Below are positions 43,552 through 55,231 of a stretch of DNA of 64,000 nt, in pieces. The stretch comes from Campanula takesimana (lineage: Eukaryota > Streptophyta > Magnoliopsida > Asterales > Campanulaceae), in contig JAOWBW010000282.1 of assembly GCA_026119855.1 (NCBI GenBank), positions 890,085 to 954,084 on the forward strand, in the 5' to 3' direction. The notes beneath the pieces are model-generated. The model made no database searches, had not been told where the DNA came from, and saw only the letters and a list, made by a program, of their open reading frames with translations. Position 1 is the first letter of the stretch, and the number at the start of each line of letters is the position of its first letter. A program made the translations under genes and the position numbers.

Positions 43552-46260
43552 ATCCGAATAGATTCTTGGGTTTAATCCATAAACCATGAGCCCAACATAA
43601 ACGCAAACCAAATAACCAAAGCGCCACCCCGCGCCCCTGATAACATCACTCCCTTCAGTATGCAGGCGACTTGCCGTCTTCGATCTCTGCTCAAAACCCT
43701 AACTTCCAATTCATCTCAACTTCAAATTCTCCGTCCATTCTCATCGTCCGCCGTAGCCAGCCGTCGAGACTGGGGCTTCTACGCCGACGACAACGATGAC
43801 TGTAAAGAGAGTGCTGTCTACAAGCATGTCCTCAAATTTCAGCGTCCCTCCACAATTTGATGGGAAAATGAGCTGCATAACACTGCCAGATTCATTGGAA
43901 CTGTCGATTTCACTCCCAAAATAATGAATTCAAGTAAAGACAGATTTGGTATCCACACTATGCTCAAGGGCAATTGCTCCCGTGACTCGAAATCGAATAG
44001 CTGATTTAGGTGAGGAAGATGACTCCCTATTTATCCATGTAATCAGTTGGAAATTCTCTGGTTTTTATTACTCCATGTTAGATTGAGGTCGCTACAAAAC
44101 AATTTTATGCTTAATTTTGTGTTAATTATTTATTTGGAACAATGGTGATTTGTTTGACTTTTGTTCCCTGTTGAATAGAAAACTATTTTCATGATAATGA
44201 TTCACCATTTTTAGTCAGATTTCTATTCGTTATACAGCTAGGACATTGATACACTGCCTCAATCTTGTGAGGTTTTGGACTGACTCATTTTACTTTTCTG
44301 CAAATTTCTGTGACGTTGGATACCCTCTGTGTTTGCAGCAACTATTGGCTGTGAAAGTGTGTGTACAAGTGCAGAATGTACCACCTCTTAACTCGTGATA
44401 TTCTTGTGTTATCTGATTTCCCCTGTCATCGTTATATCCATTTGGCATCCTTATATTGTTACTCTTGTTTTTTCTTCAGATAATTAGGCAAAATGTAACT
44501 ACAAATTTCAACATAATTTGCTTGTGCATTGAAATATGCGCATACGATGTTTTGTATTTCCATAATATCCTTAATTCCATAAGATGCTATGAGATATTTA
44601 ATTCATTTACAAATTTTCAACAGGATTTTATTGCACATGTGGGACGAGATTGCAGAAGTATCTATCAAACATCTAAAGCCAAATGATTATATCTATGTCG
44701 CGGGTCGTCTAGAATCTTACCGAAAAGCTGAGAATGGACAACTCAGAAGGAAGTACTCAGTTTGTAATCCTTCATTTTTCTGGCTATGACTTTTTCTTTC
44801 CTTTCCCTTTCCCTTTCAGCCATAAACTTTATGCTCGTTGTCTGTTAACACTTAAACATACTAAACCGCAACATTTCCCTGTTCGAGTTACGTTCTTCTT
44901 ATCTGGCAAGTTATGGCCTCAATAATAAATATGAACTATGCTGTTCTTTTTCATACACTTTATATTTGTTTCTGTATTTAACTCTTAAATTATTTACAGT
45001 TTGTTGACAATACAAATGTGAGTATGACATTCATAAGGATGCTTCAAGTAAAATACCATATTTGTACTCATGGAACAATTCAGGCTTGGCAAGAAAATTT
45101 TAAATTACACATTGTGATGGTTCATTCCTTGTGATGTGCAACTGCAAATTATTTCAAATTCTAACTTATAAACAATTTTTGGTTGAAGATTTTGCTACAT
45201 TCTGATTCAGTATACTAGTTTTGTAAAGTCTCTCTATGTTTTATTTTCTTGATAGACTCTATATGTTTTTTTTTTTTTTTTTTTTTTTTTTTGCTTATGT
45301 AGGTTCTTGTAAATGATATAAACTATATTGCACAACATGGAAAAGCAAGTACCTGCGTGAAAGCTGATCAATTTGAACCGAAAGGTACAATTCATGTCTA
45401 GTAGGAAAACACTCTCTCACGCTCCCCCCACCCATCATACCTTGGAACAATGTGCTAACTGTTAGATTTTGAATTGAAATAGTATAAAAGTAAAAAACGT
45501 TTGTGTGTAACATTTTGAGTGTTAATCAAGGAGATTCTTGCAGGATTTCCTATGCTTTCTCTGAGAACAGAAGCTTTTAGGCAAAAATTTATGTTTCTGC
45601 AATAGCTCTTGAGGTGTTGGACTACAGTTTAGGACAAATATGTATCTTTTAGCTTAGGAATGTGGATCTGGTCCAGTTGTCCAAAATCTATCCAAGATAT
45701 TTAGAAATATATATATTTGTTGGGTTGTATTGCTACAGGATCACCATTTTTTATAATTTTGTTGTTAATGTTCTTAAATTATAGGGTTAATTGCAATTTA
45801 GACCCTGAAGTACCATACCACCCTTCCAAGCGAACCCCGATGTGTTATTTTTGTCAAATCGGGTCTTGATGTTTTTAAAACTCGCCAGTTAAGGCCTTTT
45901 TGACGGATTTCGTTAGAAACTCAGTTAAAAAGCATGTGTCATGCACGTGACTAACAGAATTGGATATTTTGAATTGTCAATAATTTTTAAGGGGGTAGAG
46001 TGACATATTTTCAAAAGGAGGGCATGGAAATAATAAAAAAAACTAAATTTATATCCTACTTCATCTTCCTCCTGTCTCTCTCTCACACACACACACACAC
46101 TCACACCCCTATTCTCTCTAAATCTGAGATACCACCGGTCATCATCCCGGCGATCTCCGGCAGCCACCGTCGTTCACCTCCACCATCAACCTCTAATCAC
46201 CACCGTCACACACAGAGTCAAAAACTCAAAATAATCCCCAAATCAAAAACTCAGAAAATC

Positions 46261-46536
46261 CCCATGGGAATCACAGGTTTCGAGGAGGATGCAGGTTTCA
46301 TGGCGGGCTTGTTGGAATGATTCCTTGATGAATTCGTTAATGGATTGAGAAATTAGGAGGCCTAATGCGAAGAACATGGGTTGAATTTCGCGGCGGAAGC
46401 GAAAGTGAGAGAAGAAGCCGCAAAGGCTAATGAAGACGGGAACTAAGGAGATCCAGGCTAGGAAATTGCCCAGATGGTCTCCCTTTTGGTAACGAACGTG
46501 GGTTAGTGTTATAGCTTTCGATGGCGGATTCGACAT
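46261..46536 (-). pseudogene. Captured 5' part of a dolichyldiphosphatase / LPP-gamma-type gene
   Basis: The minus-strand frame starting at 46536 reads MSNPPSKAITLTHVRY, then KGDHLGNFLAWISLVPVF, RREIQPMFFALGL, INEFIKESFQQARHE and LETCDSHG in order. This matches the N-terminal part of plant dolichyldiphosphatases (PAP2-type lipid phosphatases of the ER/plastid envelope that act on dolichyl or lipid phosphates). Two hydrophobic membrane segments are visible (LAWISLVPVFISLCGFF and MFFALGLLISQ). The first phosphatase motif, K-x6-R-P in the family, reads K-x6-R-H. The match stops after CDSHG, before the catalytic histidines. About 92 residues are open without a stop. It lies antisense to the OSB gene, inside the MULE. 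The identification is from recall of the family; a protein search would settle it. Confidence 0.78.
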
Positions 46537-47058
46537 GATTGAAGAGTGAAATTCAAAGTGGGGGAATGAAATTGAGTGATTTGGGATGATGGGTTGTGAA
46601 CTCTGAATCACAATTGGTAAGAAATCAAGAAAAAAGATTGGGGTTTGTAGCTGATGATCGAAAAGTCGGAACCCAGATTTGATATCAACTATGGTGGGTG
46701 TTGTGGTGGAATCGGTCGGCTACGGTGGGTATGGCGATGGAGTTTCAGAGTGGTGAAGGGAGGGTTGTGGAGTTTGAAAGTGGTGATGGTTGTAGTGGCT
46801 CCATGGTGGTGATGGTGGTTATAACCGGTGGAGTTAAGGTGGTTGCAGTTGGTGGTGGAGGATGGAAAGGGGATAGTTATGGAAGATGGAGAGTGGGCAG
46901 TTTTTTTTTGTTTTTTTTGTTTTTTTTTTTTGCATAAGATGAAATTTGGTGGGAATGATTTTATCTCTTTTTTTTATTAATTTTTTTTTTAAAGATATTG
47001 TGCAATTTTATTTTAACCCTTTAAATACACTATTATTTCCAAGTTAACTAAAAATATA

Positions 47059-47313
47059 CTCCGTCCGTCCCACTCGAATTATGATTTTTGGGTTGGGCAC
47101 GGGGATTAAGGAAAAAGTGTTAGTGGAGTAAGTGTTGTGAGTATGAAAAGTGAAATAGGAGAGAGAAAGTGGGGTAGAGAATAATGTGTGGAAAATTGTT
47201 GTGAGTGTGAATGTGAGTCCCATTAAATAAAACACTTCCATTTTTGGGTTGTCCTAATTCGAATAGGACACCCAAAGTGGAATTTTGTCCTAATTCGACT
47301 GCGATCGTGAGAG
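47059..47313. mobile_element. Stowaway-type MITE inside the Pack-MULE
   Basis: The ends CTCCGTCCGTCCCACTCGAA and GACTGCGATCGTGAGAG are flanked by TA on both sides. The subterminal text CGAATTATGATTTTTGGG pairs with CCTAATTCG on the right. Length 255 bp. Confidence 0.85.
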
Positions 47314-47996
47314 TATAAACTAATTCATTCATTAAAATTTGTAAAAATAAAATAAAGTTAAATGGAAAAATCGTAAATTATAAAACAAACTATTTATCCA
47401 ACTTCTTCAGTTTTTCTTGTTGCACAAAATTGGTGAACTAAAAAAAATATTTTATTGAATTTCTTTATTTAGAAAAAAAGTTAAATTTTTGAAGATAATG
47501 AACTTATTTTTTTTAAAAAATTATTATTTTTGAAAAATAATGTATTTGAGTTTTTTTTGTCTAGCTCTCACCTCAGTTTTAAAATATGTCATTTGACCCC
47601 CTTTAAAGAAATATCAACTTCAAACTACCCAATTTCGTTAGTCATGTTCTTGGCACATGTTTTTTAACTGAGTTTCTAACGAAATCCGTCAAAAAGGCCT
47701 TAACTGGCGAGTTTTAAAAACATCAAGACCCGATTTGACAAAAATAACACATCGGGGTTCGCTTGGAAGGGTGGTATGGTACTTCAGGGTCTAAATTGCA
47801 ATTAACCCTAAATTATACTTGCATTTGATGGTTTTTAATCAAATACAATTCAAAAGCTAAATTGACGAGTTGATTACTTGTGAGAGATTTATACCATAAT
47901 TTGCATGATTAAAATAAAAAGATGGAATCCTTCCATTTTTCATGTTTTTCTTAATATAAGGCACAAGGGTAGGAGGTTGTTAACATGTGATAGCAG

Positions 47997-48072
47997 GTAA
48001 GTTGATCCATGCAGCTGATGAGCATATTCCACCTTCTCCTAGTAACCATTCCGGTGCGTCAGCTTCAGAAAG
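47997..48072 (+). other. Possible extra exon in OSB intron 3
   Basis: After TAGCAG at 47991-47996 the frame reads KLIHAADEHIPPSPSNHSGASASER before a TAG, in phase with exon 3. The wording looks protein-like. However, the only nearby donor is a GC type and its length (76) would break the phase of exon 4. It may be an alternative 3' end or an eroded exon. Confidence 0.3.
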
Positions 48073-48786
48073 GCTGTAGCTTTACTCCCACCCACCTGAT
48101 TAATCAGGACCGTGGAACTTCACACTATCTCTTGACCACCAAAAAAACACAGGTCCGCCTCCATTGTCAATCCAGATAATGAACATTGTAACCATTTTAT
48201 CAGCAACACTTTCTTCCGTCCCCAATACTTACCATAGAGGTTGGAATTCGTGAGACGACTGTGATTGTGAATGATCGAAAACCTGATTAGCTTGTTTCGT
48301 TGCCCAGTCATTCTCCTTTCGCTGTTTGATTGGCAGCCCCACCTTTGCTTCTTCTCATTGTGATATTCAGTATGATCCAATGAACACTAAATATACCATT
48401 AACCCATTTTCTTTATCATTTTGTATGCTATATGGAGAATGTATGTGTGTGTGAGTGTATGTATGTATATAAGTATATTTGTGTACACTCAGTCCGTGTA
48501 ACATACAGGATAAAGATTGAGAACAAAGTGGTATAGATTGGTTTCAGTTGTTTGAAAGTTAATAATAGTATTTGAGTATTAGCAGGTGGTAGGAGAGTCT
48601 CATTGTATTCGGTTATAACAATTTCGCTAGGATCAATTATCTTCTACGGTAGTTTTTAAACTTCCTCATATAATCTGGTCCTTATTGCCATATTCATTGA
48701 TCCCATATAACTTTAACTAAAGTTTTCTTCTGTGTTATGCAGTTGTTTACTCATTGTGCTTATCATCGTTTTGTTTCATCTCGCAG
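48073..48786 (+). other. OSB intron 3, right part
   Basis: No gene is seen. It contains a TG/TATG-rich stretch at 48437-48485. The intron ends with a pyrimidine-poor TTTTGTTTCATCTCGCAG acceptor. Confidence 0.6.
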
Positions 48787-49076
48787 ATCCAAAAGAGACT
48801 GCTTTGGAAAAACGTAGAAACCGTCTTCACTTGTGGCAAGTGTTCTTTATCAACCCATTTGAGTGGTGGGATAATCGAAAGAGTAAGCTTAACCCAAGAA
48901 GTCCTGATTTTAAACACAAGAGTACTGGGGAAGCTCTCTGGCTTTATCCCTACAGCGATCCGCCATGGATTAGTAAACAACTCCAACTGCATGACTCTAG
49001 AATGGCACGGAACGGCTCAGCAGAAAGTGCGCATAATACTTCCAATGTGTCTTCGTTGGTGTATGACGACTTGTAA

Positions 49077-50054
49077 GGAATTTAGGAGCTCCAACGGATG
49101 TACCTAGATCAAACAGAGGCCAGTGCTCGTCAAGTGACACTTAACTAGTTATTGCTGTGTTTGACACTTAATTGCTTTAATGCTGCCTTTGGAGGCTGTG
49201 GTTTCTATATGGAGTGAAAAGAAGGAAAGAAAGGATATTTCATTCTGAATCTTATCCTTCCTAGTTTCTATGGTGCCTGATCCAACTCCAGATATTTCAA
49301 AGGCATGATGCATACGTTCTGGGAAAGGATCTGCTCGTCTCGTTAAGGGAGCGTCACTTGTTCCTAATTTGGTACTCCTCCGCCCAAAATGGCTAATCTT
49401 TTTTTATTTTTTATTTTTTTAAGATTTGGTTTTAAAATGAGTGTCATGTTTATAAGTGTATTAATGTATATGCATTCAATAAAAGTGCTCAAAAGTCAAG
49501 TTCCTTAATCTTTGTTTTGAAAAACTTCAAAGAATGACAGTGGTCAAATAGTCTCACCTAGGCTTCTTGTTAAGCCTTCTGATGAAGGTCAATGTTTTCT
49601 GGTTAATGTACAATTTGACCTGCTGTATGCCTTTGCCTTTCAGCTGGGAGCTTTACTACGTATGAGATTCACAAATTTGCGACACAAAAAAGTTGTACTC
49701 CCTCCATTCCAAACTGAATGTCCGAAGTTGCTCTTGATCACAAGCAATTTCAGACATCCATTTTTGGACAGAGGTAGTGGTAAATTACTCATTGTCACAT
49801 TTTCAAGTACATCTTTCTAAGTCGTTAAAGAGCTTTCGCTTTTACAGATTTATCTGGAAAGATGATGATTTAGCGAAAAATTGTGTCATCAAGTACTTCA
49901 AAGTGAGGAATTTTCTCTAATTATGTTTTATTGCTATGGCCAGAAATGGAGTAGCTCGGGAGCTGTGATGATTTCACGCAAATGATGTTTTCTGAGGTTA
50001 TGCAGGATCTGTGACTTGGTCATGATGTCTGCATGTGGATTTCAAGCAACTCAG
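49077..50054 (+). other. Downstream of OSB; short Stowaway-like remnant
   Basis: This is probably the 3' untranslated region and flank of the OSB copy. A degenerate MITE of 83 bases lies at 49698-49780 (CTCCCTCCATTCCAAACTG ... GGACAGAGGTAGTGG, TA on both sides). Nothing else was recognised. Confidence 0.5.
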
Positions 50055-50567
50055 AGTAAGTATTGCAAGTGGGTTGAGGATATAATTGTCCAAACCACTA
50101 TTTATTCATACTTCATAGTGCAAGCGGGTAGAAAGTAACTTTGTAAGTGTTGGTTTTTTGTAATTATAGAATCATTAGAAGGACAAAGTTGTCCAAAACA
50201 CTATTCCTCCTTTCCCATCATTTGCCATTTTGGGAAAGGGAATCTTACTTTGGGACGTACCAAAATAGAAAGTAGGGCTCTTACTTTAGGACGGAGGGAG
50301 TATCATTTAGTTTTTCACTACACTTCCCTCTTATCAAGATTTAAATTAAAAAATGTTAGTAGTTTGTTTTTATTCGTTTAAATAGTTTCTTTATTCAGTA
50401 TTCATAAACAATTTTTCAACTCGATATCCAATTGGACGCAGAAAAAAGAAAAAAACAACTATATTAATGTTTCAGTAAGTAAATTAATGATTTTCAATAA
50501 AATGTAATTTGCTGGTCACATTTGTAATACTGAAGTACAATGTAGAACTAATTTTTGCTAATTATTA

Positions 50568-50831
50568 CTTTCTCCGTCCCATTTCAAATTGCAAACTTAA
50601 AGGTTGTTCAAGGGAATTAAGGAAAATAAAAAAGGTGATGTGTTATGAGTGTTGATAATTGGGTAGGGGAGAGAAAGTGGGGTAGGGAATAGTAGTGGGC
50701 TAGTTGATGTGAGCTTGACAAGTGGGTCTCATTAATTAAACACATTATATACGTTCTATTTTTGGCTTTTGCAATTTTAAGTGGAGCTACCAAAATGGCA
50801 AATTTTGCAATTTGAAACGGGACGGAGGGAG
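50568..50831. mobile_element. Stowaway-type MITE
   Basis: The ends CTTTCTCCGTCCCATTTCAA and TTTGAAACGGGACGGAGGGAG are shown by their outer bases and flanked by TA. It is the same family as 56352-57408 and 59193-59444, with ATTTCAAATTGCAAAC inside. Confidence 0.87.
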
Positions 50832-51049
50832 TATACTGTAAGCAGAAGTTGTTCCTTGATTGTTGTCGTATGTATCGTCTATACTTTTTGTTATTATCAC
50901 ATTGTTTTGCATGTCCTAACAGAAGAGGTACTTATTTCGTGTATTAGACGACCATTATGTTGAAAAGAAACGTGTTTCTTAGCTTGTTTGGTAACCGTTT
51001 CTCTTTCTTTTCTTTTTCTTTTTGTTTCAATATTGAGTGAATATATGTA

Positions 51050-52248
51050 GGGAAAATTACAAATAAAGGTATAAAATTTGGGGGTCGTTGTAAAAGAGGG
51101 TCGATGTTTCAATTTTGGCTACTAAGGGTCCAAAGTTACCAAATGTTAGCAAATAGGGGTTTTTTGACGGAATTGTTAGAAATCTTAGTTAAACCATCAC
51201 GTGTCGAGCATGTGCGACTTAACCCGTCCCAAATTCAACATAACCCGTCTGGGAAGGATTTGGAAAATATTTTTTGAAATCCGACGGGTGGGTTTGGGAA
51301 ATGTCAAACTGATTGTCGCTAATGAGTACTCGAGTGAGTTAAGGATTTGTAGTATAGCCCGGTTTCTTTGGAATCATTTGTTTGAGGTTGCTGGAGAAGA
51401 GTGGGTGAGCCCAGAGTCCATCTCATCCTTTTTCCAAACAAATTTCAGAGGCTTTGGTAAAGGGGTAGATGCGAGACAGTTGTGGGATTGTGGAGTGTTT
51501 GCCATTTGTTGGTGTATTTGGGTGGAGAGGAATGCACTGATTTTTAAGAACCAGTCGTTACCAAAGCATCTTTTGTGGGAAAGAGTAGTGTATCTAGCTT
51601 CTCTATGGGCGTATGCAAATGGTGCTTTTAAAAGTTTTATCACTCAATGATTTAAAGAGAGACTGGAAGGCTGCTATAGTATAGAAGTAGCTCCGTGTAT
51701 TGATTATGTTTTTCTTTCTTTGTTGATGGACCTCTTGTCCATCTTTTCCTATCCAAAAAAAAAAAGAAAGAGCGTTACTGATAGTGTAAGGGAATCTAAC
51801 CCGTGCCTTGGCACGAGGTTAGTACTATTAGCTATTAATAGTTAATTTTTGTTTGATAAAACTAAACAAGTTGTTTTTTTTTTTTTACAAATAGTAAAAT
51901 AGGTTTTAAAGTTGGGGACATTCTTAAATTGAGGTCTATATTTCTGGGCATTCCTAAATTGGGGTCTAAGTTAGTATTTTGGCAGCGTAGGTCTAAAAAT
52001 CTGGCCCTCATATTTTCTTACGTGTGAAATGACCAAAGCCCATGTGAAATTTACAAACTTACCTTAGTTAAGTAGCACATGTTCCATACGTGATGATTTA
52101 ACGGAGATTTTTAATGATTCCGTCAAGAAGCCCACATTTACTAAGATTTGGTAACTTCGGACCATTTATCGCTAAAACTTAAACATCAGACCCCTTTCTA
52201 TTAAGTATGAACGGTCCCCAAACTTTAAACCCTATTTGTAATTTGCCC
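51050..52248. mobile_element. Mutator-like TIR element 3
   Basis: The inverted repeats (51050-51225 and about 52050-52248) start GGGAAAATTACAAATA and GGGCAAATTACAAATA. The flanks ATATATGTA and ACATAAGTA agree at seven of nine bases. The interior holds a LINE 3' fragment (51316-51770). Relatives lie at 57629-58973 and 63500-63861. Confidence 0.82.
51316..51770 (+). pseudogene. 5'-truncated LINE, 3' end with poly-A
   Basis: The frame that ends at 51650 carries CGVFAICWCIWVERNALIFK and ERVVYLASLWAYANGAFK, typical of the zinc-binding C-terminal domain of plant L1-type LINE reverse transcriptases. A short untranslated region follows, then an A11 tract at 51757-51768. The related element at 63500 lacks this piece: GGGAAATGTCAAACTG is followed there by TTTAAATAT. 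The LINE therefore inserted into this copy, or was deleted with its flank from the other. It is truncated to about 110 residues. Confidence 0.75.
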
Positions 52249-52439
52249 ACATAAGTAAGATAAATATGTTTGACAAATTGTTAGTACCCACCTTGAAAAA
52301 TCCATCAAATAACCCTCTAAAAGCCTCCAAGGACTCTCTAGGTACTTAGAACTTGATGAGGACCTTAAGGAGTTTCCTTGAAAGTCCAAATCAGTAAATA
52401 ACGATTTTTTTGCTGAGCAATAAATGCAAACTTTGTCAT

Positions 52440-52660
52440 ACTTACGTTTACCCCCAAAGTATCCGTCGAATGCGACTTTGCACCCTCAATCGAATTTGGT
52501 CCCACAGTAACACCTTAATTAACCTTTAGTCCCACTTGAACCCCTCACACCAAAATGTTGTTACAAAATGAGCGGAAAATATCACGTGCCTCCTCACGTG
52601 ATGGGTAAATCGGTCATTTAATTATGGATCCCACACGAAGTGTATGGTGGGGAAAATAGC
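52440..52660. mobile_element. Single Mutator-like terminal repeat, remnant
   Basis: CGTTTACCCCCAAAGTATCC, CGACTTTGCACCC and ATCACGTGCCTCCTCACGTG follow the order of the terminal repeat at 53555 in diverged form. No partner end was found nearby. Confidence 0.55.
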
Positions 52661-53364
52661 GCTCTTTAGTTCACGTAAATCGTGCCTGTTACATGAAATG
52701 AAGGACTAGTGTCTTTCATTCAACAACATTTACATCATTTGCTGGGTTGTTGAGATATTTTTTTGGCGCGGTAAAGGCGATGAATAATTTGGGTTAGCTA
52801 GATCTATGCACGGAATAGGCAAACTTGAATTATAAAATTTAAACATGATTTGCTTGTGCATTGAAATATACGCATATGATGTTTTGTATTTCCATAATAT
52901 CCTTAATTCCGTAAGTTGGTATGAGATATTTAATTACATTTACAAATTTTCAACAGGATCTTATTGCGCATCTGGGACGAGATTGCAGAAGTATCTATCA
53001 AACGTCTAAAGCCAAATGATTTTATCTATGTCGCAGGTCGTCTAGAATCTTACCAAAACGCTGATGAGAATGGACAACTCAGAACTAAGTACTCAGTTTG
53101 TAATCCTTCATTTATTCTGGCTATGACTTTTTCTTTCCTTTCCCTTTCAGTTTCAGCCCTAAACTTTATGCTCATTATTTGTTAACATACTTAACTGCAA
53201 CATTTCACAGTTTGAGTTACGTTTTTCTTATCTGGCAAGTTATGGCCTCAATAAATATGAACTCTGCTGTTCTTTTTCATACAGTTTATATTTATTTTTG
53301 TATGTAATTCCTAAAACTTTTGATAGTCAGTTGACAATATCATTGTATGCCATTAATAAGGATG

Positions 53365-55231
53365 TGTTAGGATTAGGTGTCTTTGAATCAAAGAGGTTTC
53401 TATTGGAACAAGGATTAAGGACTTGTTCAAGAATAAGGATTGTTGTTTCCTTATAGAGTTGCTTTGTCCTCAAGAATTAGGATTCCTTATTGTCAAGGGT
53501 TTTGGTATTTATGAGACTATAACTACAACCCTCCCCCTAGCATAATAATTAACTGGCCAAAATATGCTTATCCCCCCAAAGTATACACCGAATCCCACTT
53601 TGCACCCCCGCGTGAAATTCGTCCCAATGTCATACCCAATGTTTGAATAATCCCACTTTGCACCCTAGATCCTAACAGACGTTAGAAATTTAACGAAAAT
53701 GGTCATGTGCTTGGCACATGACGGACATTTTGGTCATTTCGATTATAACTTTTAATTTCCTTTTTAATTTTCCCACTCTTTTGATGTAGTTAAATTTTAA
53801 AACAAATATAATTATTTATAACATCAAATATATAAATGAATACGTAATAAAATGACACACAAAAAATAAACATTAGAACAAATTAATTAATACCTTTTTT
53901 TTTTTAAATAAAATTAACAGCATCAGGGAAAGGAAAAGAAAAGGAGAATAAAAAGGAAAACAATAAAAGGAAAAAAGGAAAGAAAGGAAAGGAAAAAAAA
54001 AAGAAACTAAAAGCCTAATCCACACCCAGATCCCTTTCCTAAAACCCGTATACCCTCCTCCTCATCTCGTTCAGTCGTCTTGCAGCTCGCCTCCGACCTC
54101 CGATTCCATCTCCCCCTTTCCCCATCTACTCCATTGCTATCACTCCCTCTTATATATGTTCCTCCCCTTACCCTCCATCCCTCCCACTTCCCTTGCTCCC
54201 CCTACTACCATCATCACCGTCAACAACAATGGACAAAGCTCCGACAACAATGGTTTTCAGATCTGACATTGCAATTGCCCTGCTCATTCCCTCTCACTTC
54301 TCTCTTTCTTCGTTCTCTTTCTATCTCATATCCACAAAACGCCCCTATCTCAGATTTACAAAAACCACCCAGATTTAAAATTTTTAAGAACTTTTTTGCT
54401 TCTTTTTTTTTTAGTTTGGTTATTTGATTTTGGAATCAACGTAATATGAGGCTTCTTATGATTATTTCTTGTTATTATTGTATGGGTTGAGAACAATTAA
54501 GGTGAATTTTATGAAACTCAGATGTTGATGTTTGATTTGGTATACGGTGGTGCTTTGGTGGTGGAGGTGATTGTGGAGTTTGTTGGTGGTAGTTTGGTGG
54601 TGGTGGTGACGGCAGTAGCAGCTTGGTGATGGTGGCGGTTGTCATGGTGGTGGGGAAGACTTGAGAGAGTTTTACCGAGTCAAATGACATTTTAACCCTC
54701 AAGTTTAGAAGTTAACATACATAAATACCCATCATGTGCCAAGCACATGACTATTTTCGTTAAATACCTAACGTCAGTTAGGACCTAGGGTGCAATCTGG
54801 GATTATTCAAACATTGGGTATGACATTGGGACAAATTTCGCGCGGGGGTGCAAAGTGGGATTCGGTGTATACTTTGGGGGGATAAACGTATTTTGGCCTA
54901 ATTAACTAGTCCAGTGACAAAGAACTAGATAGTAGTTACAAATATTTAATTCTAGATATATGGTTTGCACAGTTAGGAATTATTGTGATCTATAATTCGT
55001 GCACTAGATTAGTGAGGTTTGCATTTGTAGAAACTAGATTTCCTGGTTTCTAGGTTTTCTTGATGGATCTCTTGTGTTTCCTGGTTCACAAGATTGATCA
55101 TTTGTAATCTGTTATTGGATCTCCATAGTAATAATATCTGGTTTCCCTCCGCCCGTGGACGTAGCCAATAGGTTGTTGGTGAACCACGTTAAATATGTGT
55201 TCTTGTTCTGTCATCTTATCTTTCCGGTTAT
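53365..55231. mobile_element. Probable copia-type solo LTR in duplicated OSB intron 2
   Basis: The first OSB copy shows an uninterrupted site (AAGGATGCTTCAAGTAAAAT at 45037). The second copy has a long insert starting TGTTAGGATTAGGTG between AAGGATG and TTCAAGTAAAT. Without the Mutator-like element inside it, the insert is about 510 bases. Near its right end it has CCCGTGGACGTAGCC and GTGAACCACGTTAAAT, wording common at the end of copia LTRs. The right boundary and target-site duplication are unclear. Confidence 0.55.
53555..54898. mobile_element. Mutator-like TIR element 4
   Basis: The ends start GGCCAAAATATGCTTATCC and mirror at GGGGATAAACGTATTTTGGCC (outer part). A perfect 9-base duplication, TAATTAACT, flanks it (53546-53554 and 54899-54907). 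Inverted repeats are about 200 bases. The interior has a C-rich block (54000-54260) and a GGTGG-rich block (54540-54650). The frames there resemble untranslated regions and match no family. Confidence 0.92.

Larger units (their letters stand above)
45784..47808. mobile_element. Pack-MULE in intron 3 of the OSB pseudogene
   Basis: The inverted repeats of about 200 bases start GGGTTAATTGCAATTTAGAC at both ends. A perfect 9-base target-site duplication, TAAATTATA, flanks the element (45775-45783 and 47809-47817), as expected for Mutator. The interior has no transposase. It contains a fragment of a cellular gene (46261-46536, minus), CCACCG-rich (46140-46210) and GGTGG-rich (46690-46870) blocks, and a Stowaway MITE. 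Confidence 0.92.
43660..49076 (+). pseudogene. OSB-like organellar single-stranded DNA-binding protein, four-exon pseudogene
   Basis: The exons deduced by splice sites and phase are 43660-44009, 44624-44759, 45303-45384 and 48787-49076. Exon 1 starts with an Arg/Ser-rich mitochondrial-type presequence (MQATCRLRSLLKTL) and leads into an OB-fold start (ARFIGTVDFTPK). Exon 2 gives WDEIAEVSIKHLKPNDYIYVAGRL and exon 3 gives VLVNDINYIAQHG. Exon 4 holds LHLWQVFFINPFEWWDNRK and PRSPDFKHK, the PDF motif that defines plant OSB proteins, which bind single-stranded DNA in mitochondria or plastids. All junctions are GT-AG and phases agree (2, 2, 1). Two in-frame TGA codons in exon 1 (43858-43860 and 44002-44004) interrupt it, so it is called a pseudogene. 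A sequencing error or a different exon 1 end cannot be excluded. Intron 3 is swollen by a Pack-MULE. Confidence 0.85.
50055..52390 (+). repeat. Segment S, first copy (MITEs plus Mutator-like element)
   Basis: This segment recurs. 50055-51049 matches 55890-57628 (direct, with a hAT insert) and 58974-60680 (inverted, with another hAT insert). 51228-52390 matches 63505-64000 with an internal deletion. It contains a small CTCC...GGAG element (50205-50298), a Stowaway MITE (50568-50831) and the Mutator-like element at 51050-52248. Confidence 0.85.

Noticed and set aside
48120..48380. 86-residue minus-strand frame in OSB intron 3
   Set aside because: It has no domain, lies antisense within an intron and has no splice or promoter evidence.
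51790..51830. Helitron-like 3' end (ACCCGTGCCTTGGCACGAGG, then GTTAGTACTA)
   Set aside because: The hairpin is imperfect, no CTAG terminus follows and no 5' end was found nearby. It may be an old end but is not supported.
54080..54427. 115-residue Leu/Pro/Ser-rich frame in Mutator-like element 4
   Set aside because: It looks like untranslated-region sequence rich in C and T, with no domain.
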